The notes beneath the pieces were generated by a model. The model was not told where the DNA came from. It saw nothing but the letters and a program-made list of their open reading frames with translations, and made no database searches. From Desulfobulbus rhabdoformis (GTDB lineage: Bacteria; Desulfobacterota; Desulfobulbia; Desulfobulbales; Desulfobulbaceae), in NCBI RefSeq assembly GCF_016919065.1, contig NZ_JAFFQA010000037.1, positions 1 to 51,365 of the forward strand: 51,365 bases of DNA, given 5' to 3'. This document shows positions 9,408 to 18,360 of the stretch, piece by piece. Position 1 is the stretch's first letter; every line of letters starts with the position of its first letter. The position numbers and the translations under genes are program-made.

Positions 9408-11471
9408 TTAGTTTTCATCCACCTGGGTGCAGAAGTATTCAATAGTCTTTTGTGCACAGGTCACGCAGTAGCCCAGTTTGTTGAGCATGGTGTCGACCAT
9501 GCGGTCATAGAGCTTTTGATTCTCCTCGTTGGTGCGGTTGGCCAGGGCGCCAATCAGGCTGCCTGCGCCGGCGATATCCGATTTCAACCGTACATCGGTG
9601 ACCGCCTTGACGAGTTCCAGATTGTCCATGAAATCGTAATCCGGATCCAGCGATATCTTCTGGCCATAGATCTTACGGATCGAGGTGCGGAAGGAGTCTT
9701 TCTGCTCGCGTACCTTCAGCCCCAGGCAGGCCTCCACCGAATCGATGTAGCGCTCGTCTATCTTCAGGGCCACCAACTCTCCGGTTTGTGGATTTTTATA
9801 TTTCCACATACGATCCACGCCCAGATTCTCCGCATCGATGCCAATAATCATGTTAACGTAGTTGAGCACGTCTTTGCGGATAGCCAGGGGTTCATCCATG
9901 TAGGCGTTGAACATCTCGGTCATGATCCGTTCACGGTACAAGCCCTTGGCAATCTTGAGATCATCGAGAAACTTGGCCCGGTCACCTGCCTCCGAGACAT
10001 AGTCAAGAATAACCCGTTCCAGGGCGGTGAAGACATCGTAGGCAAACATGCATTTGCCTTCGTTGGTCTCTGAACTTTCCAGCATAAGCTGAATGGTTCG
10101 CCCCAGATTTCGCTGGCCCAGTCCCTTTTGGCCAAAGCGTTTGGTAATATCATGCTCTTGATTTAGCGTGTCAATGACCTCGGAGAGGGTTTTGAGACTC
10201 TTTTCACCGGCCACTTCACCTGCTGCCAGCTTCATGGTCTCCACCGGGGTCAGCTTCTCTGAGCGAGGCAGACGAGTCAGAACCACACCAACCGAGGCTG
10301 CATAAACAAGGTTGGGGTCCTGATGCATGACGTTGCCGGTAAGGGTGGTTTTGGACTCATTACCGATGGCGTAGGCGGTCAGGTCGTACTGCTGCTTGTA
10401 ATCTGTGTTATGGGAAACATAGCAGATACGACAACGGTCGATGATCGGTGCCTCTTCCTTCTCCGCCAGAAAGCGGTTGAACTCGGAGTTGTTGCTGGTG
10501 GCAATGATCAGACTGTCAATGGGCCAGCGATAGCCATCGATCTCAATGGTCCTGTTCTGAATAATGCCCAGGTAGACCTGTACCAGATCTTTCTTGTTTT
10601 TATAGATCTCATCGCTGAAGTGGATACCACCGCCCGCTACGCGAGCCAGGGCACCGCGTCGAAGATCGAATCGGTAGGGGTTGTTGGTGTCGGTGATATG
10701 CAAAAGCCGTTGAATCGACTCTTCACCCAGAAGATCCACCGCAGAACTGGTAATTTTGTCCTTGGCCGGATACTTGCCCGTCACCGTGCCCAGGCTCTCC
10801 ACCAGGGGAACCGGGACGATCTCGATGTTTTTGAGCATATCCTCGACCTTGCCGCCAGCTAGCTCCCGCAGATCGTTCCAGATATAGGCGGAGCAGGCGC
10901 CAAGGGGACGGTAGTTCTCCATCCACTCCTCCGCCATGGCGTCGCTGACCTTGAACTTTTTGGCCAGGTACTGCAGGGACTCTTCCTTGGTTTCAAAGAG
11001 GTTCAGCGCCAGCACCATGGGGTCTTCATAGGTCTGCGACTCAATGGTTTTGATAGCGCCGTAGGTCCCTATCTGATCAAGGCCCTTAAAGCGGATGGTG
11101 TATTTGCGATTTTTGGGCTGGGCAAGAAAGTTGCGGTAGAGGTTGCAGAGGTACTCCACCAAAAAGGTCTTTCCGTTTCCCGGCTCGCCAACAAGGACAA
11201 AAGCCATCTCCTTGGAGGAGCCGCCTTGGGAGGCATCCTTGACAAAGGAGACAAAGGAGTTGATTTCATCGTACATGCCGATGATATGCTTTTTGCCCTC
11301 TCGAAAGATGGTGAAATCGAAGGTGGTTTTGCCGTTGACCGTGACCTTGTTGATGTCCTTTTCCAATATCATTCGGCTGACGCTCTGAAAGGCGTTCTCA
11401 AAAACACGCTCACCTTTTTTGACAGCCTGAATGTGGTGACTAAGTGTTGTGGTCTTGGGGTCGGTCATCAT
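9408..11471 (-). CDS. prkA: Serine protein kinase PrkA (YeaG-type)
   Basis: 687 residues; E. coli YeaG is 644. The AAA domain carries Walker A GEPGNGKT at residues 95-102. The PrkA C-terminal kinase-like domain ends in a short Cys-containing tail (CVTCAQ). PrkA proteins phosphorylate serine on partner proteins, and AAA-protease-like activity has also been proposed for the family. It is the first gene of the minus-strand operon that continues with DUF444, SpoVR and the second PrkA. The start ATG at 11471 follows AAGGAGGA at ideal spacing. The upstream leader at 11472-11600 holds a TATAAT-like box and a 12-bp palindrome. Confidence 0.95.
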   Translation of the reverse strand: MMTDPKTTTLSHHIQAVKKGERVFENAFQSVSRMILEKDINKVTVNGKTTFDFTIFREGKKHIIGMYDEINSFVSFVKDASQGGSSKEMAFVLVGEPGNGKTFLVEYLCNLYRNFLAQPKNRKYTIRFKGLDQIGTYGAIKTIESQTYEDPMVLALNLFETKEESLQYLAKKFKVSDAMAEEWMENYRPLGACSAYIWNDLRELAGGKVEDMLKNIEIVPVPLVESLGTVTGKYPAKDKITSSAVDLLGEESIQRLLHITDTNNPYRFDLRRGALARVAGGGIHFSDEIYKNKKDLVQVYLGIIQNRTIEIDGYRWPIDSLIIATSNNSEFNRFLAEKEEAPIIDRCRICYVSHNTDYKQQYDLTAYAIGNESKTTLTGNVMHQDPNLVYAASVGVVLTRLPRSEKLTPVETMKLAAGEVAGEKSLKTLSEVIDTLNQEHDITKRFGQKGLGQRNLGRTIQLMLESSETNEGKCMFAYDVFTALERVILDYVSEAGDRAKFLDDLKIAKGLYRERIMTEMFNAYMDEPLAIRKDVLNYVNMIIGIDAENLGVDRMWKYKNPQTGELVALKIDERYIDSVEACLGLKVREQKDSFRTSIRKIYGQKISLDPDYDFMDNLELVKAVTDVRLKSDIAGAGSLIGALANRTNEENQKLYDRMVDTMLNKLGYCVTCAQKTIEYFCTQVDEN

Positions 11472-11533
11472 GCTCCTCCTTAACGAGGTAGGGGTAGGTG
11501 AGTCAGCAGATTTGAATGTATTATTGCGTTCTC

Positions 11534-11564
11534 ATTATAGAAATTCAAGTAGTTATTCGAATAA
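11534..11564 (-). promoter_or_regulatory. Putative promoter and palindromic operator of the prkA operon
   Basis: On the minus strand a perfect TATAAT (complement of 11534-11539) lies about 65 bases before the prkA start. Just upstream, TTATTCGAATAA (11553-11564) is a perfect 12-bp palindrome placed where a -35 element or regulator site would sit. No good -35 hexamer is visible, which fits an activator-dependent or alternative-sigma promoter. This is inference from sequence only. Confidence 0.3.
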
Positions 11565-11576
11565 TCCAAAAATGTA

Positions 11577-12031
11577 ATGAACGAAACATTGTTCAAATTG
11601 TTTCCCGTATTGAATCGAGAATCAATACCTTTTTCCTTACTGGTACGCTTCTCAGAAGAGATTCAGGACAGGATGAGAAAGAGTGAGCAGCCACCATCGG
11701 AGAAAAGAAATTTTTTGGCTGAAAAAAGTGCACCGTTTCATCAAGAGGGGGGCCGCAGTCTTTTTTAGGACGAGAGGAGATGGCGGGGGAGATGGGAGAG
11801 GCCTGGGACGGTAATATCGCCGGCAAACGGTATTACCGCCACGAGCCCGGACATGGCAAAAAGATCCTGTGGCAGAGGCTGCCACTGCACCCTGCTGGGG
11901 CAGGGGCTGTTCTTCCTGGGAAATCGGAGCAGTGTCAGTGCACCGGCTTCCCCTAGCCCTGATTTCTCCTCAGTTTGTTCATGAGAAATCCGGGCTAGCG
12001 TTGATCCGGGAACATGCAGGTGTGTGCAGTC
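11577..12031. other. Gap with no recognisable gene; long hairpin inside
   Basis: Several short overlapping frames occur on both strands, but none resembles a known family. The best is a 56-codon plus frame from an ATG at 11780, whose ribosome site is too close to the start. A near-perfect hairpin at 11953-11998 pairs CTAGCCC-GATTTCTC with GAGAAATC-GGGCTAG. It lacks a T-run and resembles a transposon end rather than a terminator. This stretch is where the target gene of the riboswitch at 12136-12300 would be expected. Confidence 0.5.
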
Positions 12032-12074
12032 CAAAAAAAAATCCCCGGATCATATCATGCTATGATCCGGGGAT
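12032..12074 (-). terminator. Terminator of the riboswitch leader
   Basis: On the minus strand CCCCGGATCATA pairs with TATGATCCGGGG around a short loop and is followed by nine T. It lies about 60 bases downstream of the cobalamin aptamer. It is a strong intrinsic terminator and could be the expression platform or simply the end of a leader transcript. Confidence 0.85.
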
Positions 12075-12135
12075 GCCCTGGTCTATCCACGTATCGTTAC
12101 CTGCTCCCGGATCCGCGGGGAGCGGTAGTAGCATT

Positions 12136-12300
12136 TCAGGCAGGTATTCTGACTTCCGGTTCATTCGCTGGCCACGTCTTCCCAACAGTATGTCAGTGAC
12201 GTTGCTGTGGCCTTTGTCCCCGGTTACAGCGGCGGGCCCGTCTCCGATTCTCACGGAGTTCCCTGTTCGTCCTCAAAGAGGAACCTGAAATATGTTCACC
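12136..12300 (-). promoter_or_regulatory. Cobalamin (adenosylcobalamin) riboswitch
   Basis: Reading the minus strand from 12300 down, the conserved cobalamin aptamer blocks appear in order. These are an AGGTTCC-like P3 region, a GGGAA segment, the core GCCGCTGTAACC box, a CCAC segment, GGGAAG, and the 3' block GGAAGTCAGAATACCTGCC. The order and wording of these blocks are diagnostic. A strong terminator follows at 12032-12074. No transporter or cobalamin-biosynthesis gene follows on the minus strand. The next gene in that direction is prkA, 560 bp past the terminator, so the switch seems orphaned. Confidence 0.93.
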
Positions 12301-12653
12301 TTGTACTCCACGATGCTGGTGCGAGTGTGCATGGGCTACAAGGTGTATGTCTGCATCAACTCAGATTGTACAAGTGTTGAAGCAGAATATATGTAAAAGA
12401 ACAAGATTGAATAGCGAAAGTCAAGCGAAAAATCACCCTGTTGCATCTCGCGAGAAAGTCGTTTCCGATAGATGGAAAATCACGGGGGGCGTATACAAAC
12501 TGCCACGAGAAGAGGATACAGGAGCACGTGGCGAGGAACAATATCTTCGAAAAATACCAAGATTTTTCAGCGGTTCAGCAGGATGTTTTCTCTAAGACCC
12601 CTTGCTCATCAACTGCCAAGCAGTTAAGGTGAGAAAAAGAAAGCGTTTTCAAC
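12301..12653. other. Gap without a supported gene
   Basis: This stretch lies between the riboswitch 5' end (minus strand) and the HD-GYP gene (plus strand). It must contain divergent promoters for both, but no convincing -10/-35 pair stands out. Short frames here have no family resemblance. Confidence 0.4.
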
Positions 12654-12716
12654 GTGTACATCCGTCTGAGCTTCTATTATTCGGGCGAGCCTACCTTCAT
12701 AGTGTGCGGAGTCTTC

Positions 12717-14438
12717 GTGGAGAAGCAAAAAAAACGTAAATACGCCCACGCCATCTCCATCAGAATCGCCTTGCCGGCCTTGCTGACCATTCTCCTCTTT
12801 GTCACGGCCATCTTTGTCATCATTCTCCCTTCGTTTAAAGAAAATTTACTTGCCAAGAAGCGGGATATGCTCCGGGAAATGGTGGAGATCGTCTATGATC
12901 TGGTCACCACCTATGAGCAGATGGCCCAGGCTGGGGAAATTACAGAAACCAAAGCAAAAAAAGAAGCCCTACGCATTATTGGCTCGTTGCGCTATGGCTC
13001 GGGGAACAAAGATTATTTTTGGATCAACGACATGCAGGGGTTGATTGTGATTCATCCCTATCGTCCTGATCTGCGAGGGGATATTGTTCCGGATTTTCGC
13101 TATCCCACCGGCAAGAACCTGCTTGATGAGTTTGTCCGGGTTGTTAAGGAGCAGGGGGCTGGTTATGTGGAATATCTTTTTCAGTGGCAGGATGATCCGC
13201 AAAAGATCGTGCCCAAAATATCGTATGTCAAAGGGTTCTCGCCCTGGGGGTGGGTCATCGGCACCGGGCTGTATATTGAGGATGTCAATGTAGAGATTGG
13301 GGTCATAGCCAAACAGCTTAACGCCATTGCCTCGGTTATTCTTCTGATCAATGCTTTTCTCGCCTTTTATATCATTCGCCACACTGTGCTCGCAGATCGA
13401 GTACGGCGTATCATCTGGGAGGAGCGGGAGCGGCTCCTCACTGCCCTTGAGGAGAGCAACGCCCGTTTTCGTTCGTTGGTTGAGACCACCAGTGACTGGA
13501 TCTGGGAGATAGATAAGGATGGAGCCTATATTTACTGTAGCCCTAAGGTGAAGGAGTTGTTGGGCTTTGAGGCGGAGGAGATTATTGGTAAACACCTGGA
13601 AGATCTGGTCACAGTCAAAGAGGTCGAGCGAACCAGCCGTCTTTTTCAAAAACTGATCGGTTCTCGTAAACCGTTTAAAAGTTTTGAAACCGTCTGCCAG
13701 ACCTCAGACGGACATGTGGTAGTTATTGAGAAAAACGGGGTGCCGGTCTTTAATGATCAGAAAGAGTTCATGGGCTATCGTGGTATTGCCCGGGATATCT
13801 CCGATCGTAAGGAGGCCATTCAGGCCTTGGAAAAAAGCCGGGATGAGCTGCACACCAGCCTGGAAGAGACGGTCAAATCTCTGGCTCTGGCTGCTGAAAA
13901 ACGAGATCCCTATACCGCGGGACACCAGTTGCGGGTAGATATGCTGGCCTGTGCCATTGCCAGAGAACTGGGGTTGCCGGAAAAACAAATCGAGGGACTC
14001 CATTTTGCGGCTCTGCTTCATGATATCGGCAAGATCTCGCTTCCTTCGGAGTATCTGGCCAAACCGTCTCGGCTTTCTGCCCAGGAGCGAGCTATTATCA
14101 GGTGCCATACGGAGGTCGGGTATGAGATACTCAAAGATATACCCTTCCCCTGGCCGGTTGCCGATATCGTCTATCAGCACCATGAGCATCTTGATGGGTC
14201 AGGCTACCCACGTGGTCTGACAGATAAAGATATCCTTTTGGAAGCCAAGATTCTGACGGTTGCCGATGTGGTTGAGGCCATGAGTTCCCATCGACCGTAC
14301 AGGCCCTCCCTTGGTATGGATACGGCGCTTGAAGAGATCCGTTCCGGACGCGGAGTACTCTATCATTCCGAGAGTGTGGATGCCTGTTTACGATTGATTG
14401 CCGAGAAGAAGGTGGATCTGAGCGCGGTGGCCTGGTAA
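12717..14438 (+). CDS. Membrane Cache-PAS-HD-GYP phosphodiesterase
   Basis: About 573 residues. A first membrane span (LLTILLFVTAIFVIIL) is followed by a periplasmic single Cache_2 domain (KDYFWINDMQGLIVIHP, PWGWVIGTGLY). A second span (VILLINAFLAFYII) leads to a PAS domain (LVETTSDWIWEIDKDG to SDRKE) and a C-terminal HD-GYP domain. HD-GYP catalytic residues are visible: HDIGK near residue 434, HHEHLDGSGYPRG near 487, and ADVVEAM. It probably hydrolyses cyclic di-GMP in response to a small periplasmic ligand. The frame opens at a GTG at 12654, but the GTG at 12717 has GGAG five bases upstream and gives a cleaner N-terminus. Confidence 0.9.
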   Translation: MEKQKKRKYAHAISIRIALPALLTILLFVTAIFVIILPSFKENLLAKKRDMLREMVEIVYDLVTTYEQMAQAGEITETKAKKEALRIIGSLRYGSGNKDYFWINDMQGLIVIHPYRPDLRGDIVPDFRYPTGKNLLDEFVRVVKEQGAGYVEYLFQWQDDPQKIVPKISYVKGFSPWGWVIGTGLYIEDVNVEIGVIAKQLNAIASVILLINAFLAFYIIRHTVLADRVRRIIWEERERLLTALEESNARFRSLVETTSDWIWEIDKDGAYIYCSPKVKELLGFEAEEIIGKHLEDLVTVKEVERTSRLFQKLIGSRKPFKSFETVCQTSDGHVVVIEKNGVPVFNDQKEFMGYRGIARDISDRKEAIQALEKSRDELHTSLEETVKSLALAAEKRDPYTAGHQLRVDMLACAIARELGLPEKQIEGLHFAALLHDIGKISLPSEYLAKPSRLSAQERAIIRCHTEVGYEILKDIPFPWPVADIVYQHHEHLDGSGYPRGLTDKDILLEAKILTVADVVEAMSSHRPYRPSLGMDTALEEIRSGRGVLYHSESVDACLRLIAEKKVDLSAVAW

Positions 14439-14441
14439 TCA

Positions 14442-14496
14442 ATAAAAAAGGCTTTGGCAAGGATGGATTCCATCCCGGCCAAAGCCTCTCTTTTTT
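14442..14496. terminator. Bidirectional terminator between HD-GYP and citrate synthase genes
   Basis: GGCTTTGGC (14450-14458) pairs with GCCAAAGCC (14478-14486). An inner GGATGG/CCATCC stem extends the fold. An A-run lies on the left and a T-run on the right. It therefore serves the two convergent genes ending at 14438 and 14540. Confidence 0.9.
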
Positions 14497-14539
14497 CCAG
14501 TCCGCAATCGATGATAAGCAGCCAGTGATTGAGCAATGT

Positions 14540-15718
14540 TTACTTTCTTGAGTCCATGGGAGAATACTCACAGCCCATGAGTCCGCAATACTCGCCCACA
14601 TACTGGGCTTGCGGGCGGTAAAGGGCCGGTTTCCCTTGCGCATCGGCAAATTGCTCTTCAATAATATGGGCACACCAGCCGGAGACGCGGGAAATAGCGA
14701 AAATCGGGGTCATCAGGTCGGTGGGAATGCCCATGAGGTAGTAGACCGGAGCAGAGTTGAAATCGACATTGGGTAAAATGGTGGTCTTGCCACGTTTGGC
14801 AAAGATCGCCAGGGCTGTTTCTTCGATCCGTTTGGAAATTGAGGCCCATTTACCGCCGGTTTCCTCCCCCAGTCGTTGCCCCATTTTCTTGAGATAGGCC
14901 GCTCTGGGGTCGCCGGTTTTATAAATGGCATGGCCCATGCCCATGATGCGGTCTCCATCGCTCAGCTGTTTTTTCACCCAGCCTTCCACATCGGCTTCAT
15001 TTTCCAGTTTCAAAAGCATTTCCATAACTTTGGCATTGGCACCACCGTGCAGGCTACCGGAAAGGGCACCCAACCCCGCAGCTACACCGGAATAGAGGCT
15101 TGCTCGGGTGGAGACCACCTCGCGGGCGGCAAAGGTGGAGGCATTGAAGGTATGGTCGGCGTGGAGAATCAGGCAGACATCCAGATCACGAGCGGTAGCC
15201 TCGGTCGGCTTTTCACCATGCAACATCCAGAGAAAGTTGCCTGCGTGATCAAGCTCAGGATCCGGTGCCAGGACAGGCTGATCGTGACGAATCCGGTGCC
15301 AGGCCGCCACCAGTGTCGGTAGCTTGGCAATCAGAGCGATGGATTTTTTCAGGCAGAGATCACGGTCCAAGACATCGGATTGGCTGTCGGCCATGGCCAG
15401 CATGGGCACTGTCGCTTGCAGTACATCCATAGGCCGCGCATCTTTGGGCCATTGTTGCATGCTTTCGATAATAAAATCAGGCACTGTGCGGTTGTCTTTG
15501 ACCTCTTGGGTGAAACCCGCCAACTGTTCGTTTGATGGCAGGGTTCCAAAGAGGAGAAGAAAAGCGGTTTCCATGAAGGAGGAGCGGTCGGCCAGATCTT
15601 CGATTCGATAGCCCCGGTAAATCAACACGCCTTTTTCGCCGTCAATAAAACTAATCGCAGAATCGGCAACGGTGACACCGCGCAGACCGGTGTTTTTCAG
15701 TCGAGTTTCTTCGCTCAT
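14540..15718 (-). CDS. gltA: Citrate synthase
   Basis: The 392-residue protein condenses acetyl-CoA with oxaloacetate, the entry step of the TCA cycle. Catalytic residues are visible: HADH with TFNAS (near residue 190), the SLHGGAN histidine, MGMGHAIYKTGDPRA (oxaloacetate and CoA binding, near 260) and the Asp of NVDFNSAPVYY (near 318). The length matches the short type I-like enzymes related to CitZ and 2-methylcitrate synthase rather than the longer E. coli GltA, so some methylcitrate synthase activity cannot be excluded. It is monocistronic and shares a bidirectional terminator with the HD-GYP gene. Together with acnB it indicates a working citrate branch of the cycle. Confidence 0.93.
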   Translation of the reverse strand: MSEETRLKNTGLRGVTVADSAISFIDGEKGVLIYRGYRIEDLADRSSFMETAFLLLFGTLPSNEQLAGFTQEVKDNRTVPDFIIESMQQWPKDARPMDVLQATVPMLAMADSQSDVLDRDLCLKKSIALIAKLPTLVAAWHRIRHDQPVLAPDPELDHAGNFLWMLHGEKPTEATARDLDVCLILHADHTFNASTFAAREVVSTRASLYSGVAAGLGALSGSLHGGANAKVMEMLLKLENEADVEGWVKKQLSDGDRIMGMGHAIYKTGDPRAAYLKKMGQRLGEETGGKWASISKRIEETALAIFAKRGKTTILPNVDFNSAPVYYLMGIPTDLMTPIFAISRVSGWCAHIIEEQFADAQGKPALYRPQAQYVGEYCGLMGCEYSPMDSRK

Positions 15719-15846
15719 CGTGCCTCCAGGAAGAGAATATAAAAAATAAGAAGATTTGCTCAGGCTCGAACAGAAAGGTAGAGCCTGGAAGTCATCTGAC
15801 TAGGTGTATGTCAATCACCCCGTTTTACTGAAGAAAAAACTGAAGT

Positions 15847-17061
15847 TCAACTTTTTTTCCCTTCCGCTTCCTCGGATTGGTGGGACTGTTTTGGCTTTTG
15901 TGGAGGCTCCTGGGATGGGGAAGAAGGAGCAGGTGAGGAGTCAAGGTCGGGATCCGGGAGAAATGTTTCCTTCTCTTCCTTATTTTCAGGGTGTGAGAAT
16001 AAGGGGCCGACATCGGGAAGATAGGCCTCGAAGGCCTTGCCATAAATTTCCCAGATGGTGATAAAAAGCGCCGCCACTATTGGTCCGATGATGATGCCCA
16101 AAATACCAAACATGGAGATGCCACCAAGCGTGCCGAAGAGGACAAAAAGATCGTGCATCTCTGTATCTTTCCCCACCAACCGTGGTCGAATCAGGTTGTC
16201 GAGGTTGCCGGCTACGCCACCGCAGAGAACACCAAGAATGCCCACCCCGACAAAATTTCCCTTGAGCAGCAGAATAATCAGTGCCGGGCCCCAGACGATG
16301 GCGGTCCCAAAGGCAGGGATAATGGACATGACTGCCATGATCGTGCCCCAGAAGACCGGTCCCTGGATCCCAGCCAGGGCAAAGGCGATACCACAAATCG
16401 AGCCCTGAAGGGCGCCAATAATCAGTGTCCCCTTTAAGGTCGCCTTGGTGACCGAGGTGAAGCGCCGCAACAGCAAGCGTTCATCCCTATCATGGAGGGG
16501 GAGGAAATAGAGAATTTTGGTCAGCAGAATCTCCCCCATGGTGAGAAAGTAAAACATCACATAGAGCATAATCACGCTGCTGAAGACAGCGTTGACAGTG
16601 AGCTTGGTCACCGAGGAGAGACTGTTGATTAAAAAGGTGGAGATGTTGCCCACCACCTGACCGGCTCGTTCTATAATCACCGCCCGATAGGGCAGGATTT
16701 GATCATAGAACGGCAGCTTTTCCAGGTAGGTGGAGAGGGACGTGGGTTCATTGATAAAGGTCTGCACCCAGGGCGTCACAGACTGACTGACGCTGAGCGC
16801 CTGGCTGACCACTACCCCGATCAAAAGAGAGAGGGGGGCTAAAACCAGAATGATCATACCCAGTAAAACGAGGATGGAGGCCAGGTTGTGCCGCCCGCCG
16901 ACTTTACACGTCAGCCATCGATGTGTCGGGCGGAGCATGGCGGAAAAAATACCCGCCATGAACATGGGCATCAGGAACTGACGGATCATGTCCAGAAACA
17001 GGGCCGAGATACTCAGCACCAATACAAGAAGCACAGATTTATTGATCAGTTCCCGTTTCAT
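15847..17061 (-). CDS. AI-2E family (PerM/UPF0118) membrane transporter
   Basis: About 404 residues with seven to eight hydrophobic spans in the arrangement of the AI-2E/PerM family. Two spans are near the N-terminus, followed by a long loop and then a clustered C-terminal set with the signature GPALIILLLKGN and IIIGPIVAAL. The cytoplasmic tail is charged and Pro/Ser-rich (about 60 residues). Members export varied substrates, including autoinducer-2 (TqsA) or cations; the substrate here is unknown. It starts 15 bp after the bioA stop, so it is probably co-transcribed. I prefer the ATG at 17061 (AAGG upstream) over a TTG two codons earlier. Confidence 0.85.
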   Translation of the reverse strand: MKRELINKSVLLVLVLSISALFLDMIRQFLMPMFMAGIFSAMLRPTHRWLTCKVGGRHNLASILVLLGMIILVLAPLSLLIGVVVSQALSVSQSVTPWVQTFINEPTSLSTYLEKLPFYDQILPYRAVIIERAGQVVGNISTFLINSLSSVTKLTVNAVFSSVIMLYVMFYFLTMGEILLTKILYFLPLHDRDERLLLRRFTSVTKATLKGTLIIGALQGSICGIAFALAGIQGPVFWGTIMAVMSIIPAFGTAIVWGPALIILLLKGNFVGVGILGVLCGGVAGNLDNLIRPRLVGKDTEMHDLFVLFGTLGGISMFGILGIIIGPIVAALFITIWEIYGKAFEAYLPDVGPLFSHPENKEEKETFLPDPDLDSSPAPSSPSQEPPQKPKQSHQSEEAEGKKS

Positions 17062-17076
17062 TGGCAAGACCTTGAC

Positions 17077-18357
17077 TTAAACCATATCAGCCGCCTGAAT
17101 CAGGGCGCTCGTTAGGCGGGAGAGGTCTTCGGGCTCGATGATAAAAGGCGGCATCACATAGAGCATGCGGCCAAAGGGACGAATCCAGACTCCCTGTTCA
17201 ACAAAGAACCGTTGCATCACAGCCATATCCACCGGTTCTTTGGTTTCAATGACACCAATGGCCCCTAAAACACGGACATCGGCCACATTAAAAAGCTCGT
17301 GAGCGGGTTCCAGCTCTCTTTGAAGCTGAGCACTGATTGTCTCCACCCGCTGTTGCCAGTTGTTTTCCAAAAGCAGCTTGATCGAGGCACAGCCCACATG
17401 GCAGGCCAGAGGATTACCCATAAAGGTGGGCCCGTGCATGAATACACCGGGAGGTGCATTGGAGATGGTGGTGGCCACCTCGGTGGTTGCCAGGGTGGCG
17501 GCCAAGGTCATGGTGCCGCCGGTGATGGCTTTGCCCACACACATGATATCCGGTGAAGTTCCGGCATGCTCTGCGGCAAAGAGTTTGCCGGTACGGCCAA
17601 AGCCGGTGGCAATCTCGTCAAAGATGAGCAGGATTTGGTACTGATCACAGATCCTCCGTAGGCCCCGCAGATACTCGGGGTGGTAAAACCACATCCCCCC
17701 GGCACCCTGGACAATGGGCTCGATGATGAAGGCGGCGATCTCTTCGTGGTTCTCTTCAAGGATCGTCCGGACAGCATCCAGGTCTGTGGGATCCCAGGTT
17801 TCGTGAAAGCGGCAGTTGGGGCGGGGCGCAAAAAACTGGCTGGGCAGCGATCCTTCAAAGAGGGTGTGCATTCCGGTAACCGGGTCGCAGACGGACATGG
17901 CGTGGTACGTATCCCCGTGGTAGCCACCACGTACGGTGAGCAGCCGGTGCTTTTTCGGGCGGCCTGCGGCCTGCTGGAACTGGAGGGCCATCTTTAATGC
18001 CACCTCCACCGAGACCGAGCCGGAGTCGCAGAGAAAGACCTTATCAAGCGGTTCTGGAGAGAGCTCAACCAGCAAGCGACCCAGCTCCACCGCGGGTTGG
18101 TGGGTGATACCGCCAAACATGATATGGGCCATGCGCTCGCCCTGTTCCCGAATCGCCGCCACTATTTTGGGATGGCTGTAGCCGTGAACCGCGCACCACC
18201 AGGAGGACATGCCGTCAATCAGCTCTCGGCCATCGGCGAGGGTAAAACGGACTCCGGATGCCGAGGCCACCGGATAGACCGGCAGCGGTTGCGTGGTGGA
18301 GGTGTAGGGATGCCAGAGATGGTCCCGGTCGAACTGGAGCAGATCTTCTGTGCTCAT
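17077..18357 (-). CDS. bioA: Adenosylmethionine-8-amino-7-oxononanoate aminotransferase
   Basis: 426 residues; E. coli BioA is 429. It transfers the amino group of S-adenosylmethionine to KAPA to give DAPA, the antepenultimate step of biotin synthesis. The class III aminotransferase core is intact: SSWWCAVHGY substrate motif, SGSVSVEVALK, GYHGDTYHAMS, FDEIATGFGRTG with the PLP Asp247, and the PLP lysine K276 in VGKAITGG. It starts 3 bp after the bioB stop, consistent with translational coupling. bioD, bioF and birA are not in the window. Confidence 0.95.
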   Translation of the reverse strand: MSTEDLLQFDRDHLWHPYTSTTQPLPVYPVASASGVRFTLADGRELIDGMSSWWCAVHGYSHPKIVAAIREQGERMAHIMFGGITHQPAVELGRLLVELSPEPLDKVFLCDSGSVSVEVALKMALQFQQAAGRPKKHRLLTVRGGYHGDTYHAMSVCDPVTGMHTLFEGSLPSQFFAPRPNCRFHETWDPTDLDAVRTILEENHEEIAAFIIEPIVQGAGGMWFYHPEYLRGLRRICDQYQILLIFDEIATGFGRTGKLFAAEHAGTSPDIMCVGKAITGGTMTLAATLATTEVATTISNAPPGVFMHGPTFMGNPLACHVGCASIKLLLENNWQQRVETISAQLQRELEPAHELFNVADVRVLGAIGVIETKEPVDMAVMQRFFVEQGVWIRPFGRMLYVMPPFIIEPEDLSRLTSALIQAADMV

Positions 18358-18360
18358 GGC

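Noticed and set aside
11593..12034. Gene controlled by the riboswitch
   Set aside because: Three overlapping minus frames of 77-89 codons have low-complexity Pro/Ser content, no ribosome sites and no recognisable family.
12060..12254. 64-codon minus-strand ORF
   Set aside because: It is a chance frame through the cobalamin aptamer and terminator.
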